Assembly: GCF_032854445.1 (NCBI RefSeq)
Contig: NC_088296.1
Location: forward strand, 28,081,064 to 28,145,063
Reading direction: 5' to 3'
DNA from: Liolophura sinensis
Taxonomy: Eukaryota > Mollusca > Polyplacophora > Chitonida > Chitonidae
DNA length: 64,000 nt
Part shown: positions 1 to 10,362 of the stretch, one piece after another
Numbering within the stretch: position 1 is the stretch's first letter
Layout of the letters: each line of letters starts with the position of its first letter
Translations under genes and position numbers: made by a program
The notes under the pieces: model-generated
What the model was told of the DNA's origin: nothing
What the model saw: the letters and a program-made list of their open reading frames with translations, nothing else
The model's database searches: none

Positions 1-103
1 TGGCTCAGGCGGGTCGGCTTAAAAAGCGGTGGAAATCCGTTCTGCAGCAAGGAGGCACATTACATACAATTTAAGGATTCCTTCGTCAGCACTCACTCTA
101 TTG
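1..103 (+). repeat. SINE family B, 3' part
   Basis: This stretch matches the 3' two thirds of the SINE copies at 12923-13253 and 34288-34634: the GGTGGAAATCCGTTCTGC block, the AAGGAGGCACATTACA block and the GATTCCTTCGTC block occur in the same order. It lacks the TTGCCTTCGGTAAG segment and the terminal CACT repeats are short, so it is an old, internally deleted copy cut by the window edge. Confidence 0.75.
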
Positions 104-536
104 GTCGACGTTCAGTCGAACACAGTTAATCAATGCATATGTCACAAACTTGATGTACCCACGTGTGTTTTTCTGCAATTTTCCAGTCTATATAAGTCTT
201 CCAATGTGTGATGTGTATTAAACGGCGTTGGCTTGAATGGAAAACATCCGTCCTCTAGTCATAGAGCTCTATACAACTGTTCTCTACCTTTATGTCCATA
301 GTTATTCAGATGTACGGCTTCGTGCCATCTTTTCGATCTATACAAAATTTCCTTCCCTCTGTGATTAGGAGCAATATTTAAGTATTTGTGTAGAACATCA
401 AATACTCGTGTAATACAAATTAATTTCTAATATTTTGAGCTGACTAATTGTATGACAAATACAGATGTCAAAGGTCACGCTTCGCATGTTATTCTAGCAG
501 ATAATGAGAGTGATATAATTGTGTTACAATCCACAG
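104..536. other. Non-coding; intron or upstream sequence of the ankyrin exons
   Basis: No open frame with recognisable content. A TATA-like CTATATAAG lies near 189-197, after TTTTCCAGT, and resembles the core of the heat-shock promoter at 1319-1332. It has no intact heat-shock element beside it. The last bases before 537 (TTACAATCCACAG) are a plausible 3' splice acceptor. Confidence 0.5.
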
Positions 537-632
537 GACGGGAGCACGCCTTTACACACGGCAGTCCTTCAGGGCAATGTTGATGTTTATCTGCTGTACG
601 AGAAAGGGGCCTACGTCAATGCACAGACAAAG
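537..632 (+). CDS. Ankyrin repeat exon (degenerate)
   Basis: The frame from 537 encodes one ankyrin repeat of 32 residues. It keeps the TPLH signature of helix 1, then QGNVDV, the helix 2 LLYEKGA and the loop VNAQTK. It follows CCACAG, the same acceptor seen before every other ankyrin exon here. Two signs of decay are visible. It is one codon short compared with the 33-residue repeats downstream. The expected GT donor after the AAG lysine codon is absent; the bases are ATCAGTAAC, so a donor could only be used five bases later and out of phase. It may be a dying exon of the + strand ankyrin gene. Confidence 0.55.
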
Positions 633-1146
633 ATCAGTAACTTATGGTTACATATTGTTTATTCCTCATGTCAGGGAGCAGCAGCCGTCTCATCACCTAA
701 ATCATCACGGATATAGGCGAGACGTTAATTAATGAACCAGAAACTTTCAGGATATTTATTACACTGTGGGAAGCCTCCATAGAAGAAAAATGTGAAGTTC
801 TGTGGAACATACAAAAAACCTTATAATTGCATTTATATAAATGCAAATCAACATCCGCACTGTACAACCCTGTATATAATGTGCAGGGAGGCTATTTTAA
901 ACACAAAGGCGGCGAATGCCGTTATTATGCCGTCATTAAGCCGGCGTAGCGTTTCTACCCATTTGAGAACCGGGTTTGAGAAATCGAGATACAACACTAC
1001 GACAACAGAACGACGTCGCTCTAGACTCCGTTGTTTTGCAGCACTGTAGGACGAATCTGCCAACTTTAACATAAGGTGATATGTAAAAGGATTTAAAAGG
1101 TATTAGATCGATCTTCTGATTTATCTTCTTGATTGGGTTTGGGTTT
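633..1146. other. Non-coding stretch
   Basis: Short open frames in both directions overlap here and none has domain content or a usable start context. I see no repeat that recurs in the window. It is probably intron sequence up to the solo LTR that starts near 1147. Confidence 0.4.
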
Positions 1147-1237
1147 TGTTATGTGCACAACTGCCGCCAGCTTCTAAACTTAGCTTGCCACTGTTTACAT
1201 ATGCTGAGTTCAGGGCCTGCTGTCTGCCTCTGCCTTA

Positions 1238-1332
1238 GAACGTTCCAGAATACGCTCAGTTCGGGCCCTGTTTGTTTACAACAAGTGTTCAAGAATTTTC
1301 TTATTCTAGAAAATTCCACCAGTCTATATAAG
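1238..1332 (+). promoter_or_regulatory. Heat-shock promoter: three perfect HSEs plus TATA box
   Basis: GAAcgTTCcaGAA lies at 1238-1250, TTCaaGAAttTTC at 1288-1300 and TTCtaGAAaaTTC at 1304-1316. Each is a perfect three-unit match to the alternating nGAAn/nTTCn site bound by trimeric HSF1 in all eukaryotes. TATATAAG follows at 1325-1332, so transcription would run rightward from about 1355. Three perfect triplets within 80 bp next to a TATA box is the arrangement of an hsp70-class promoter, and it is very unlikely by chance. No heat-shock protein frame follows. Confidence 0.75.
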
Positions 1333-1785
1333 ACCTATGAAAGCAGGTCTAGGAGGAGAAAGGAGAATTATTGAGAGTTTTGGATGCTTTCGCTGTGTGT
1401 TACCTTAGTAGGCGTTTTGTGCTGAATTTTGGTGTCCTTATAGCCTCTGGCTTTGTTATATCCTATCTCCACCGAGCACTTGTTCAGTCTGAACTTGTAT
1501 ATTTAATTTGTGCTCTTGTGTACACAGTGCTTATTAGTACACGGACCCTGTCTGTGGAATTTTGTGTATATTTCGTCATATGCTCAGTTATACTGGGGAT
1601 TTTCCCTCCTATGAATATTACCTCGGTGCAATTTTTAAGCATTGTGGAGTTTATGCGTCCGTTTGGACTTGGCACCGTTGTACATGTAAAGACTTTAGTA
1701 TTTGTATAGATATTGCTATCCTTTCTTGTTAAACTTAAGTACTTTAGTATTTGTAAAAGTCTTGTTATCTATACGTGTTAAACCT

Positions 1786-1806
1786 AATAAATTGTTGTAA
1801 AATAAA
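1786..1806 (+). terminator. Two AATAAA polyadenylation signals
   Basis: AATAAA occurs at 1786-1791 and 1801-1806, followed by T/G-rich sequence (CTGCTGTTTTTGGTTACTTTTTTGTG). They lie about 450 bases downstream of the TATA box, so a short polyadenylated RNA of roughly that size is possible. Confidence 0.5.
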
Positions 1807-2188
1807 ATCTGCTGTTTTTGGTTACTTTTTTGTGCGGCTAAACTGTCGTGTATTTCGAACAAGCCATCTCTTTATAATACAGGCGGTTTGAGTCGTAACA
1901 GTTTACAATATTTAATAAACAATGATGTTCTCTAAGTAGTTTGCTTTAAACAAGATTCCGTTCAGTTAAACGACAGACAAGAATACCTAGCCCTTCTCGG
2001 GAACGCCAATCTGTTTCAAACCGTTAAACCTCAAACACTCTCACTTTTATGACGTTACTCGAACACTGCATATGGTAATTATGTGACAGCGCACTTTAAC
2101 TGTTATATCTGTAAACAGGTTTCATCCTGTTGGAAACAGGCGTAACACAAGTGGTATATATGTGATGTATTAGTATTATATTCCACAG

Positions 2189-2287
2189 GACGGATGGGCG
2201 CCTCTGCACCTGGCAGCTCAGGAAGGCAGCGTGGTTCTTCTTCGTCTGTTAACGGAGAATGGCGATAGGGTTCATGCAGTGCAAAAG
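2189..2287 (+). CDS. Ankyrin repeat exon
   Basis: A 99-bp exon between a TTCCACAG acceptor and a GTAGCG donor encodes exactly one 33-residue ankyrin repeat in phase 0. It has PLHLAAQEG in helix 1, RLLTENGD in helix 2 and ends HAVQK. Ankyrin repeats stack as helix-turn-helix-loop units for protein binding; the partner is not evident. Its closest relative is the exon at 3271, which shares the same intron flanks, so the two arose by local duplication. The protein cannot be named because only isolated repeats are in the window. Confidence 0.8.
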
Positions 2288-2664
2288 GTAGCGGGTTTCC
2301 TCTTGCGTCTGTACCACTTATACATGAACGTGTATGTCCTGATATTTGTGGATGTAAAAGAGCCTTTGAAGCGATTGCTCTACACTATTATTCTTTCCCA
2401 TTATTTAGATTATAGCTAAGTTTTATTGTTAAATGTAGAAAACGCTTGTGATTATATGAACACATAGACTTCCATTTGGTAAGATACAATAATGAGGTTC
2501 TGTGAAACTGTATGTCTGCATGGTGACACGTCTGAACCATGGCCAATCTCAACCCAATATTGATACCTCCAGTCATACATGTACATGTCGACATACATGC
2601 AGCTGTACAAGTTTGACTAAACATTGAGGGTATGGTACATGTAGTTTAGTGCTATAATCCACAG

Positions 2665-2763
2665 GACGAGCGCACGCCTTTGCATTCAGCACCTGAAAGA
2701 GGCCACGTGGACGTTGTTTGTCTTCTGTATGAAAATGGTGCCGATGTCAATGTTCTAACAAAA
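2665..2763 (+). CDS. Ankyrin repeat exon
   Basis: Acceptor ATCCACAG and donor GTAAGCC bracket 99 bp that encode one 33-residue repeat. TPLHSAPERG forms helix 1 (the usual AA is AP here), followed by VDVVCLLYENGADVN and VLTK. The proline in place of the second helix-1 alanine is unusual and may weaken the fold. It pairs with the exon at 3742: the two share intron sequence both upstream (CATGTCGACATACATGCAG) and downstream. Confidence 0.8.
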
Positions 2764-2992
2764 GTAAGCCATTTGTTTATTTATGTACTATTTCATAAAC
2801 ATGGTTCAAGAATTATCGTCTTGGCTGTGATTGGATTTACAATATTTCAAAAATAGTGATGTTCTCTCAGTGGTTTGATTTAAATAAAGTTCCTATCTGT
2901 TAAAATATAGACAAGAATACTTACTGCGCCTTACCCTTGGCGGCTTTGTCATTTCATACGGTGACGTCAGTCTGTGCTTTTATGGCGTTACT

Positions 2993-3130
2993 GTACGTGG
3001 GTAGGTCCTGCAGCAACCTGCGGATGGTCGTGGGTTTCTCCCGGGTTCTGCCCGGTGTCCACCCACCATAATGCTGGCCGCCGTCGTATAAGTGCACGGC
3101 GTAAAACACCAACCAAAATCAAATAAAATC
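2993..3130 (+). repeat. SINE family A (RUDI/V-SINE-like), 5'-truncated, with TSD
   Basis: It holds the conserved body CAACCTGCGGATGGTCGTGG, the CACCATAATGCTGGCCGCCG block and an A-rich tail after GGCGTAAAACACCAA. The tRNA head is missing. It is flanked by ATGGCGTTACT (2982-2992) and ATGACGTTACT (3131-3141), an 11-bp target duplication with one change. The paralogous intron near 2049 has a single ATGACGTTACT, the empty site, so insertion followed duplication. Confidence 0.85.
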
Positions 3131-3270
3131 ATGACGTTACTCGAACACTGCATATTGTAATTATGTGACAGCGCACTTTAGCTGTTAAATCTGTAAACAG
3201 GTTTCATCCTGTTGAAAACAGGCGTAACACAAGTGGTATATATGTGATGTATTAGTATTATATTCCACAG

Positions 3271-3369
3271 TACGGATGGACGCCTCTGCACCTGGCAGCT
3301 CAGGAAGGCAACGTGGGTCTTGCTCGTCTGTTAACGGAGAATGGCGATAGGGTTCATGCAATGCAAAAG
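3271..3369 (+). CDS. Ankyrin repeat exon
   Basis: TTCCACAG acceptor and GTAACG donor surround 99 bp in phase 0. The repeat reads YGWTPLHLAAQEGNV in its first half and LARLLTENGDRVHAMQK in its second. It differs from the exon at 2189 at only a few residues, and the changes keep the ankyrin pattern. The first residue is Y where D is usual. The conserved reading frame suggests the copy was useful at least for some time. Confidence 0.8.
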
Positions 3370-3741
3370 GTAACGGGTTTTCTATTACGTATGTACCACG
3401 TAAGCATGAAAGTGCTTGTTCTGGTGTTTGTGAATGTAAAGGAGCATCTGAAGCGACCGCTCTGCAGTATTATTTTTCGATTATTTAACCCATTACTAAA
3501 TTTTATTGCTAAATGTCGAAATGCTCGTAATGTCTTTTGTTGCACATCGTCATATAGACTTCCATTTGGTAAGATACAGTGAAGACGTTCTTTGAAACTG
3601 TATGTCTGCGTGGTGACAAGTCTGAACCATGACCAATCTCTACCCAATACCTCAAGTCATACATGTCGACATACATGCAGCCCTACAAGTTATACTAAAC
3701 ATGGGAGTATGGTACATGTAGTTATGTTCTATAATCCACAG

Positions 3742-3840
3742 GACGGATGCACGCATTTGCATTCAGCAGCTCGTAGAAGCCACGTGGACGTTGCTCGTCT
3801 TCTGTATGAGAAAGGTGCCTATGTCAACGTTCAGACAAAA
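3742..3840 (+). CDS. Ankyrin repeat exon
   Basis: AATCCACAG acceptor and GTAAGCG donor surround a 99-bp phase-0 exon. The repeat has THLHSAARRSHVDV and ARLLYEKGAYVNVQTK. The usual TPLH motif is THLH, a change at a position that normally caps helix 1. The second half is close to the degenerate exon at 537, so the two belong to one subfamily of repeats within the gene. Confidence 0.8.
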
Positions 3841-4662
3841 GTAAGCGATTTTTTAAAAAGCAAGATGAAATGTTATTATGTCCGATGTCTTTTGCTGCTC
3901 TGCAAAAGTCTTTTTTACAATTGTTAGGTACAAAACAGTTTTAATTGCCTCATTTTGTAGACTAAATTCTGTTCCTTTGAATGTATACAACACTTCTGGC
4001 GTCTTTCAGTGGCATATGCCAAGGTGGTAATATTTATCGATGTGGTAGACGTTGATATTTATGTTGTTTTGTATATAATGTGTTTGCATTATGTTGCTTT
4101 AGCCGGACTGTCAATTTACATCTGCTACGTCAACGCCTAAGCCGGACCTGGGCCGGTTTCAAGAAGCGCTCTGAGCGTAACGTTCATTTAACTACCACGG
4201 CAATCAGTACTGTAGGCAGTGTGTCGTCATGGTAGCTGCGAGCTCGTAACGTTAAGGAAGTTTTGTGAAACTGACCACTGGTGCACTGTACATACAATAA
4301 CAAGTCCTAATTCGTATTTACTGATACATTTGTTTATTTTATTGTTTCACGCTGTGCTCAAGAATACCTCACTGTTACGCTTGCGGCCAGCATTGTGGTG
4401 GGAGGGAACCGAGCAGATTGCTGACAGACCCCTAAACGTTGGCTTATGACTTAAGACTGCGCCAGTATGAGGTACGCAGGCTTAAACTCACACCGGCCCC
4501 AATGATTGGACGCTTCTTGGTTTACGTGGTCCTGCACTATCGTGCTAACCAACCCCAGAGTCACGTCCCCCAAACCCCACCACACCCTCCTGTATCGCCT
4601 CTGCCCCTCCTCAAGCGCCTCTCCCCCACCGTAATTTTTCACTTTGTTGTTACACTCCACAG
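3841..4662. other. Intron with SINE fragment
   Basis: There is no coding content. From about 4336 to 4430 the minus strand carries a degraded family A SINE: the complement of TTGAGCACAGCGTGAAAC and of CACCACAATGCTGGCCGCAA is visible. The stretch 4555-4640 is C-rich, a possible pyrimidine tract before the acceptor at 4662. Confidence 0.5.
4336..4430 (-). repeat. SINE family A fragment
   Basis: On the minus strand the order CACCACAATGCTGGCC, then AGTGAGGTATTCTTGAGCAC, then GCGTGAAACAATAAAATAAA matches the 3' half of the SINE at 24017-24290. It is diverged and lacks the head. No target duplication could be assigned. Confidence 0.6.
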
Positions 4663-4761
4663 GGTGGGATAACGCCCTTGCATCTGGCAGCCACCATTGG
4701 CCGAGTTGATCCTATCTGCCTGTTAGTCGAAATGGGGGCTAGTTGTAATACACTGGAGAGG
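4663..4761 (+). CDS. Ankyrin repeat exon
   Basis: CACTCCACAG acceptor and GTAGGT donor flank 99 bp encoding one repeat: GGITPLHLAATIGRVD, then CLLVEMGASCNTLER. It is the most diverged of the intact repeats and does not belong to the duplicated pair, so it represents an older member. The pyrimidine-rich intron end and the good donor make it the best supported exon here after those at 2665 and 3742. Confidence 0.8.
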
Positions 4762-5920
4762 GTAGGTGGGAATAAAGCTATAGAACTGGAGTGACTAAAC
4801 ATTGTAGTACATTCACAATGTGGAGAATTCGGTGAAGAATACATGTAGTAAGACGATTCGAAAACAGCTACTGTAATTCCATACGATATTCGACAAGTAA
4901 TTTTGACATATTGTACAACAACAATACTCTTTTTGGAGACAGCATACAATAATCCTTTAACCGTAGATTTGGTTATACAGTATCTACACTAAATGAAGGT
5001 TTGTTTTTAACTAATTTTTCCATTTTAGTGTGTCACAGTTCGCTTAAACATTTTTAAAAATATTTAGTTATGTTTCAGTTAAATCTTGATCACTTCATTG
5101 TCATGTACGGAACAATTCAAAAAGTTTAGGTTATGTTCTACACAGGTGTGTTTTAACAGTTGTGAAACAATTTAAGTGACAGGGCCCTTTGATTGTACGT
5201 GTACAACTCTTAAAGTAAAATTTACGATTGCTTAGCTGTCTCGCTTATAATTTATTGTTAGATGGATAAAACATTTGTTTGGTACGTTCCAGACTTAGTG
5301 GCCTTACGCGATAATATATTTGATATTTATATTTTTTGTCTACTTGATACATCTGTATAACATGATACAAATTGCCGAAAGGAGTTCCGAATTTTTGAAT
5401 AGGTTCGGCTAAATACAAATATGAGTTGCATCTGATTCCTAACTAAGCGTATTGGGCCTGTATTTTTCGAAAAATGAAAAGAATGAGAAGGGAAAATCCG
5501 CCACTGGTCTAACTATCATCCCGGCGGGATGACATGCATATGAGAGGGCATAAAGAGTTCCACAATATGACAGATTTGAAGCGAACAGTGAATCTAGTAA
5601 AGTGTCTTGTTCTCTATCGATGATATATTATAAAGTATCCCTAATTTAAATAATAATGTCAAAAAGCAAATTTTCCGACATGTTTCTAAATATAGCGACC
5701 TGAGTGCGTCGATGTTCGATGGAAATGTACGGATATTCGAATGTCCACTCAAAGTGAGATAAGTGTCACGTTTAAAACAGCAGCCTAATTTTTTAGACCT
5801 CTGCATTATGTCTTATTACATTAAAATGATGTTCGGTTTCGTCCTCGTAACTTGAAGCCACGAAGACGTATTTGTTATTTTAAGGAATAATGAGTGGGAC
5901 ATATCGGTGCTACAATCCAC
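4762..5920. other. Non-coding stretch, AT-rich
   Basis: I see no exon, no repeat that recurs elsewhere in the window and no RNA gene. Minor open frames are short and lack domain content. It is likely an intron between the exon at 4663 and the pseudo-exon at 5923. Confidence 0.4.
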
Positions 5921-5922
5921 AG

Positions 5923-5973
5923 ATCTGCTGGAGGAGAAGGGGGGCAATGTCAGTGCACTGGCAAATTTAAGCT
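5923..5973 (+). pseudogene. Truncated ankyrin exon remnant
   Basis: After the same acceptor string (ACAATCCACAG) only the second half of a repeat remains. It reads LLEEKGGNVSALAN in the frame two bases after the acceptor. The first roughly 18 residues, including TPLH, are gone and no GT donor follows in phase. It is a deletion relic of an exon like those at 537 and 3742. Confidence 0.6.
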
Positions 5974-6175
5974 TTTTCTTGTTAGCTTTGAGTTTGTCTT
6001 CATGCAAAGAAAAGGAACTGCTTGGCAATAATATTACAATAATATTGTCTAGATTATAACTGGAGTTTTTTTTCCCATAGGATTTTAGGATAAATAAATT
6101 CAACAGCCAATCCACCTCGCGGAGATTATCAATTTTCGCACAAAAAGTCGGCATCAGGAGACAGACCTTTGATTC

Positions 6176-6310
6176 ATTGTGTGATTAGTGTCTTACGCCG
6201 CACTAAAGAATAGTTTACTGATGCGACGGCCTCCAGCATTACGGAGGGAGGAAACCGGGCAGTGTGGGAGAAAACCCCGAACCATTTGCAGGTTGCTAGA
6301 AAACCTTCCC
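6176..6310 (-). repeat. SINE family A fragment, old
   Basis: On the minus strand it reads AACCTGCAAATGGTTCGGGG, then CCCGGTTTCCTCCCTCCGTA and the GCCGTCGCATCAGTAAAC block, ending GGCGTAAGACACTAATCAC. It is more diverged than the other family A copies. Confidence 0.6.
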
Positions 6311-6319
6311 AACAGACTG

Positions 6320-9150
6320 GAACTCGTTCTTGTTTACAGTATGTATCGACGGTAGTAGCTTATAATCTGAGGTCACGCCAAATGTTTATTTTCAGCACAC
6401 TGAAACTCGGTTTTGTAAACTGCATGTGTCGACGGTGGTAGGATAGAATCTAAGGTGCCGCCAAATGTTTACATTCAGCAGACTGGAACTCGTTCTTGCG
6501 CAGTGCATGTATCGTCCAAGGGTGATAATCTGAGGTCACGCCAAATGTTTATATTCAGCAGACAGGAACTCGCTCTTGTGTACTGTATGTATTGACGGTG
6601 GTAAGGTATAATCTGAGGTCACGCCAAATGTTTACATTCAGCAGACAGGATCTCGCTCTTGTGTACTGTATGTATCGACGGTGGTAGGGTATAATCTGAG
6701 GTCACGCCAAATGTTTATATTCAGCAGACAGGATCTCGCTCTTGTGTGCTGTAAGTGTCGACGGTGGTAGGGTATAATCTGAGGTCACACCAAATGTTTA
6801 CATTCAGCAGACTGGAACTCTTTCTTGTGAACTGCATGTATTGACGGTTGTACGGTATCCAAAGTTACATCAAATGTTTACACTTAGCAGACTGGAACTC
6901 GTTCTTGTGTACTGTATGTAACGACAATGGGAGGGTATAACCTCAGGTCATGTTAAATGTTTATATTCACCGGTTTGGAACTTGTTCTTGTGTACTGCAT
7001 GTATTGACGCTGGTAGGCTACAGTCTGATCCCACACCAAATGTTTACATTTTACAGACTGTAACTCTTTCTTGTGTACTTTATGGGTCGACCGTGGTATT
7101 TTATAATCTGAGGTCACGACAAATGTTTATGTTCAGCAGACTGGAACTTGCTGTTGTATACTGTATGTATCGACGTGGGTAGGGTATAAACTGAGGCCAC
7201 GCCAAATATTTATATTCAGCAAACTGGAACTCGTTCTTGTGTACTGTATGTATCGACGGTGGTAGGTTATAATCTGAGATCAAAACAGATGTTTACATTC
7301 AACAGACTGGAACTGTTTCTTGTGTGATGTATGTGTCAACGGTGGTAGGTTATAATGTGTAATCACGCCAAATGTTTATTTTCAGCAGATTGGAGCTTGT
7401 TGTTTTGAACTGCATATATCGACGTGGGTAGGTTATATTCTGAGGCCGCGGCAAATATTTATATTTAGCAGACTGGAACTCGTTCTTGTGTACTGTATGT
7501 AACGACAATGGGAGGGTATAATCTGAGGTCACGCCAAATGTTTACATTCAGCAGACTGGAACTCGTTCTTCCGCAGTTCATGTATCGTCCAAGGGGAATA
7601 ATCTGAGGTCACGCCAGATGGTTACATTCAGCAGACAGGATCTCGCTCTTGTGTACTGTATGTATTGACGGTGGTAAGGTATAATCTGAGGTCACGCCAA
7701 ATGTTTACATTCAGCAGACAGGATCTCGCTCTTGTGTACTGTATGTATTGACGGTGGTAAGGTATAATCTGAGGTCACGCCAAATGTTTATATTCAGCAG
7801 ACAGGAACTCGCTCTTGTGTACTGTATGTATCGACGGTGGTAGGGTATAATCTGAGGTCACGCCGAATGTTTATATTCAGCAGACTGGAGCTCGTTCTTG
7901 TGTACTGTATGTATAGACGGTGGTAGGGTATAATCTGAGGTCACGACAAATGTTCACATTCAGCAGACTGGAACTCGTTCTTGTGTACTGTATGTATCGA
8001 CGGTGGTAGGGTATAATCTGAGGTCACGCCAAATGTTCACATTCAGCAGACTGGAACTCGTTCTTGTGTACTGTATGTATCGACGGTGGTAGGGTATAAT
8101 TTGAGGTCACGACAAATATTTATATTCAGCAGACTGGAGCTCGGTCTTGTGTACTGTATGTATCGACGGTGGTAGGTTATAATCTGAGGTCACACCAAAT
8201 GTTTATATTCAGCAGACTGGAACTCGTTCTTGTGTACTGTATGTATCGACGGTGGTAGGTTATAATCTGAGGTCACGCCAGATGTTTATATTCAGCAGAC
8301 TGGAACTCGTTCTTGTGTACTGTATGTATCGACGGTGGTAGGTTATAATCTGAGGTCACACCAAATGTTTACATTCAGCAGACTGGAACTCGTTCTTGTG
8401 TACTGCATGTATTAACGGTTGTAGGGTATAATCTGAGGTCATGTTTAATTTTTTTATTTACCGATTTGGAACTTGTTCTTGCGTTCTGCATGTATTTACG
8501 CTGGTAGGCTATAGTCTGAACTCAAACCAAATGTTTACATTCAACAGACTGGAACTCTTTCTTGTGTACTGTATTTGTCGGCGGTGGTATTTTATAATCT
8601 GAGGTCACACCAAATGCTTATATTCAGCAGATTGGAACTTGCTGTTGTGTACTGTATGTATCGACGGTGGAAGGTTATTATCTGAGGTCACGCCAAATAT
8701 TTACATTTACCAGAATGGAACTCGTTCTTGTGTACTGCATGTGTCGACGGTGGTAGGGTATAATCTGAGGTCACCCCAAATGTTTATATTCAGCAGAATG
8801 GAGCTTGTTCTTGTGTACTGTATGTATTGACGGTGATATTTTATAATCTGAGGTCACACCAAATGTTTATATTTAGCGGGCTGGAAGTCGTTTTGTGTAC
8901 TGTATGTAACGACGGTGGTAAGGTATAATCTGAGGTCACCCCAAATGTTTATATTCAGCAGACTGGAGCTTGTTCTTGTGTACTGTATGTATTGACGGTG
9001 ATATTTTATAATCTGAGGTCACACCAAATGTTTATATTTAGCGGGCTGGAAGTCGTTTTGTGTACTGTATGTAACGACGGTGGTAAGGTATAATTTGAGG
9101 TCACGCCAAATGTTTATATTTAGCAGACTGGAACTCGTTCTTTTGTACTG
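6320..9150. repeat. 83-bp tandem satellite array, about 34 copies
   Basis: The unit runs CAGACTGGAACTCGTTCTTG, then TGTACTGTATGTATCGACGG, then TGGTAGGGTATAATCTGAGG, then TCACGCCAAATGTTTATATT. Successive copies start 83 bp apart, for example at 7801 and 7884. Copies near 7700-8400 are almost identical and those at both edges are more diverged, the usual sign of homogenisation at the centre by unequal crossing over. The unit length is not a multiple of three, so no long frame survives. It lies in an intron-sized gap between ankyrin remnants at 5923 and 9702. Confidence 0.95.
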
Positions 9151-9701
9151 TATAAAACATCAACATAAATTCGGAACATTGCGGAACAAAAACATGTGTC
9201 TTTTAATTGTACAGTAGTATTGTCACCATAGCAAGTGGTAACTTGTGAATAAGTAAGACAGCATTGTCACAATATCTACAAGTATGTCTTGCGCAGAGAT
9301 GTGAAGCCAAACTTCGATGACGGCCATTTTAAATTCGAATCAGCCTCTCTCTGCATTGTCTGGGAAAAGATAATCTTGTGGAATGTTTGAAGATATTTTA
9401 TATAAATTTCGAGAAATATGGGTCTTTGACTATTCTGGACCTTCATATCAAAGCTGCCATTTCTATACTGCTACCACAGGCCCATTAGACTTAAGAAGCC
9501 ATTCGGGAAAGAATGTATTGTGACGTCAGCGTATACCTTGCTACTGGCAGTGTACAGTTCATAAAGCCTACCATGACAACACATAAATCAGTGAAAAAGA
9601 AAACAACAAAAGTAATAAGTAAACGTGTGTTAGACACAGTTTTCAATTTTCTAAATAAAAGGCGTAATGTTTGTGTGACACGCTATCATTTTCTTCCCCA
9701 G
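9151..9701. other. Non-coding stretch before an ankyrin relic
   Basis: I see no gene. The last bases (TTTTCTTCCCCAG) form a good pyrimidine tract and acceptor for the broken exon that follows. Confidence 0.45.
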
Positions 9702-9795
9702 AATAGATGGACGGCTCTGCACATTGCAGTTCAGAAATGACATTTGACATCGCCGCTCTACTCGTGAACAAAGATGCTAGTGTCGACGAACTGGG
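9702..9795 (+). pseudogene. Frameshifted ankyrin exon
   Basis: The first half reads NRWTALHIAVQK and then meets TGA at 9738. The second half (FDIAALLVNKDASVDE) continues in a different frame, so a small indel lies near 9738. No GT donor is found at the expected end. It is a dead ankyrin exon and the last one seen in the window. Confidence 0.65.
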
Positions 9796-10362
9796 AACTA
9801 TCTACATGAAGCATAAATATGTTTGTTCCACAATTTGCCCCTGTCAGTGATATAACAACAGTGATGTAAAGTTTCAATACACCATTCGTTACATAAATAA
9901 CCCGAAATTTTCATTGCTCACCTGAACTTTCATTAACAAGGTTATCCGATGAAAAAGTACAACTGAATACCGGTCTACTTCAATTGTTTGTTGCCGTGAA
10001 CAAAAAACAGAAAAAAAGAAACCAAGCTAGCGCTCACTTATTACACAAAGACAGCGGTAAAATTTGTCTTCATGAAATTTTTAAAAAGTGGCTGGTGAAA
10101 GGAAATGAAACGCTTGACACTGCACACGCCTTAACCAACGTATTCACAAACACAAGTATAACCGTCATTGCGTCAGGCGTCATCGACAGCAGCATGTCTC
10201 AGGATCAGATTTTCACGAAACACCTACAAACACACCGTATTACTTTGTTGAGCACCAAGGAGTTGTCTCGTGTGTATGAACACATCTGCAAATGATGTTA
10301 CTCAAGATTGTTCTCAGATCTAGTTCATTCTATTTTCCACACCAAACATGATAATTGACCCT
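9796..10362. other. Intergenic; one unrecognised open frame at 9984-10295
   Basis: The + frame 9984-10295 has 103 codons but begins with TTG. It includes the strings DTAHALTNVF and KELSRVYEHICK. I do not recognise it and see no splice or promoter signals beside it, so it could be a fragment of a mobile element or chance. Confidence 0.2.

Larger units (their letters stand above)
1147..1901 (+). mobile_element. Candidate solo LTR with heat-shock promoter
   Basis: The block starts TGTTATG and ends CGTAACA, so the ends form the short inverted repeat TGTTA/TAACA expected of a long terminal repeat. It is flanked by GTTT on both sides (1143-1146 and 1902-1905), which fits a 4-bp target duplication. 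Inside, in the order required for an LTR, come an enhancer region with three heat-shock elements, a TATA box at 1325-1332 and two AATAAA signals at 1786 and 1801. No primer binding site, gag or pol follows, so it would be a solo LTR. A 112-codon hydrophobic open frame inside it (1371-1709) starts with TTG and is not treated as a gene. An alternative reading is a host heat-inducible non-coding transcription unit with poly(A) signals. Confidence 0.5.
2030..3740. repeat. Tandem duplication of an ankyrin exon pair with introns
   Basis: The unit holding exons 2189 and 2665 recurs about 1.08 kb downstream holding exons 3271 and 3742. Introns match as well as exons: the segment from TGACGTTACTCGAACACTGC to the acceptor, the segment after the first donor and the GTCGACATACATGCAG segment occur in both. 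Part of the upstream intron (AATGATGTTCTCT ... GACAAGAATACC) also recurs near 1920 and 2850. The second unit has gained a SINE at 2993-3130. This is exon shuffling by unequal exchange caught at an early stage. Confidence 0.8.

Noticed and set aside
1371-1709. Hydrophobic 112-codon frame in the LTR-like block
   Set aside because: Begins with TTG; hydrophobicity follows from T-rich sequence; no homologous motif recognised.
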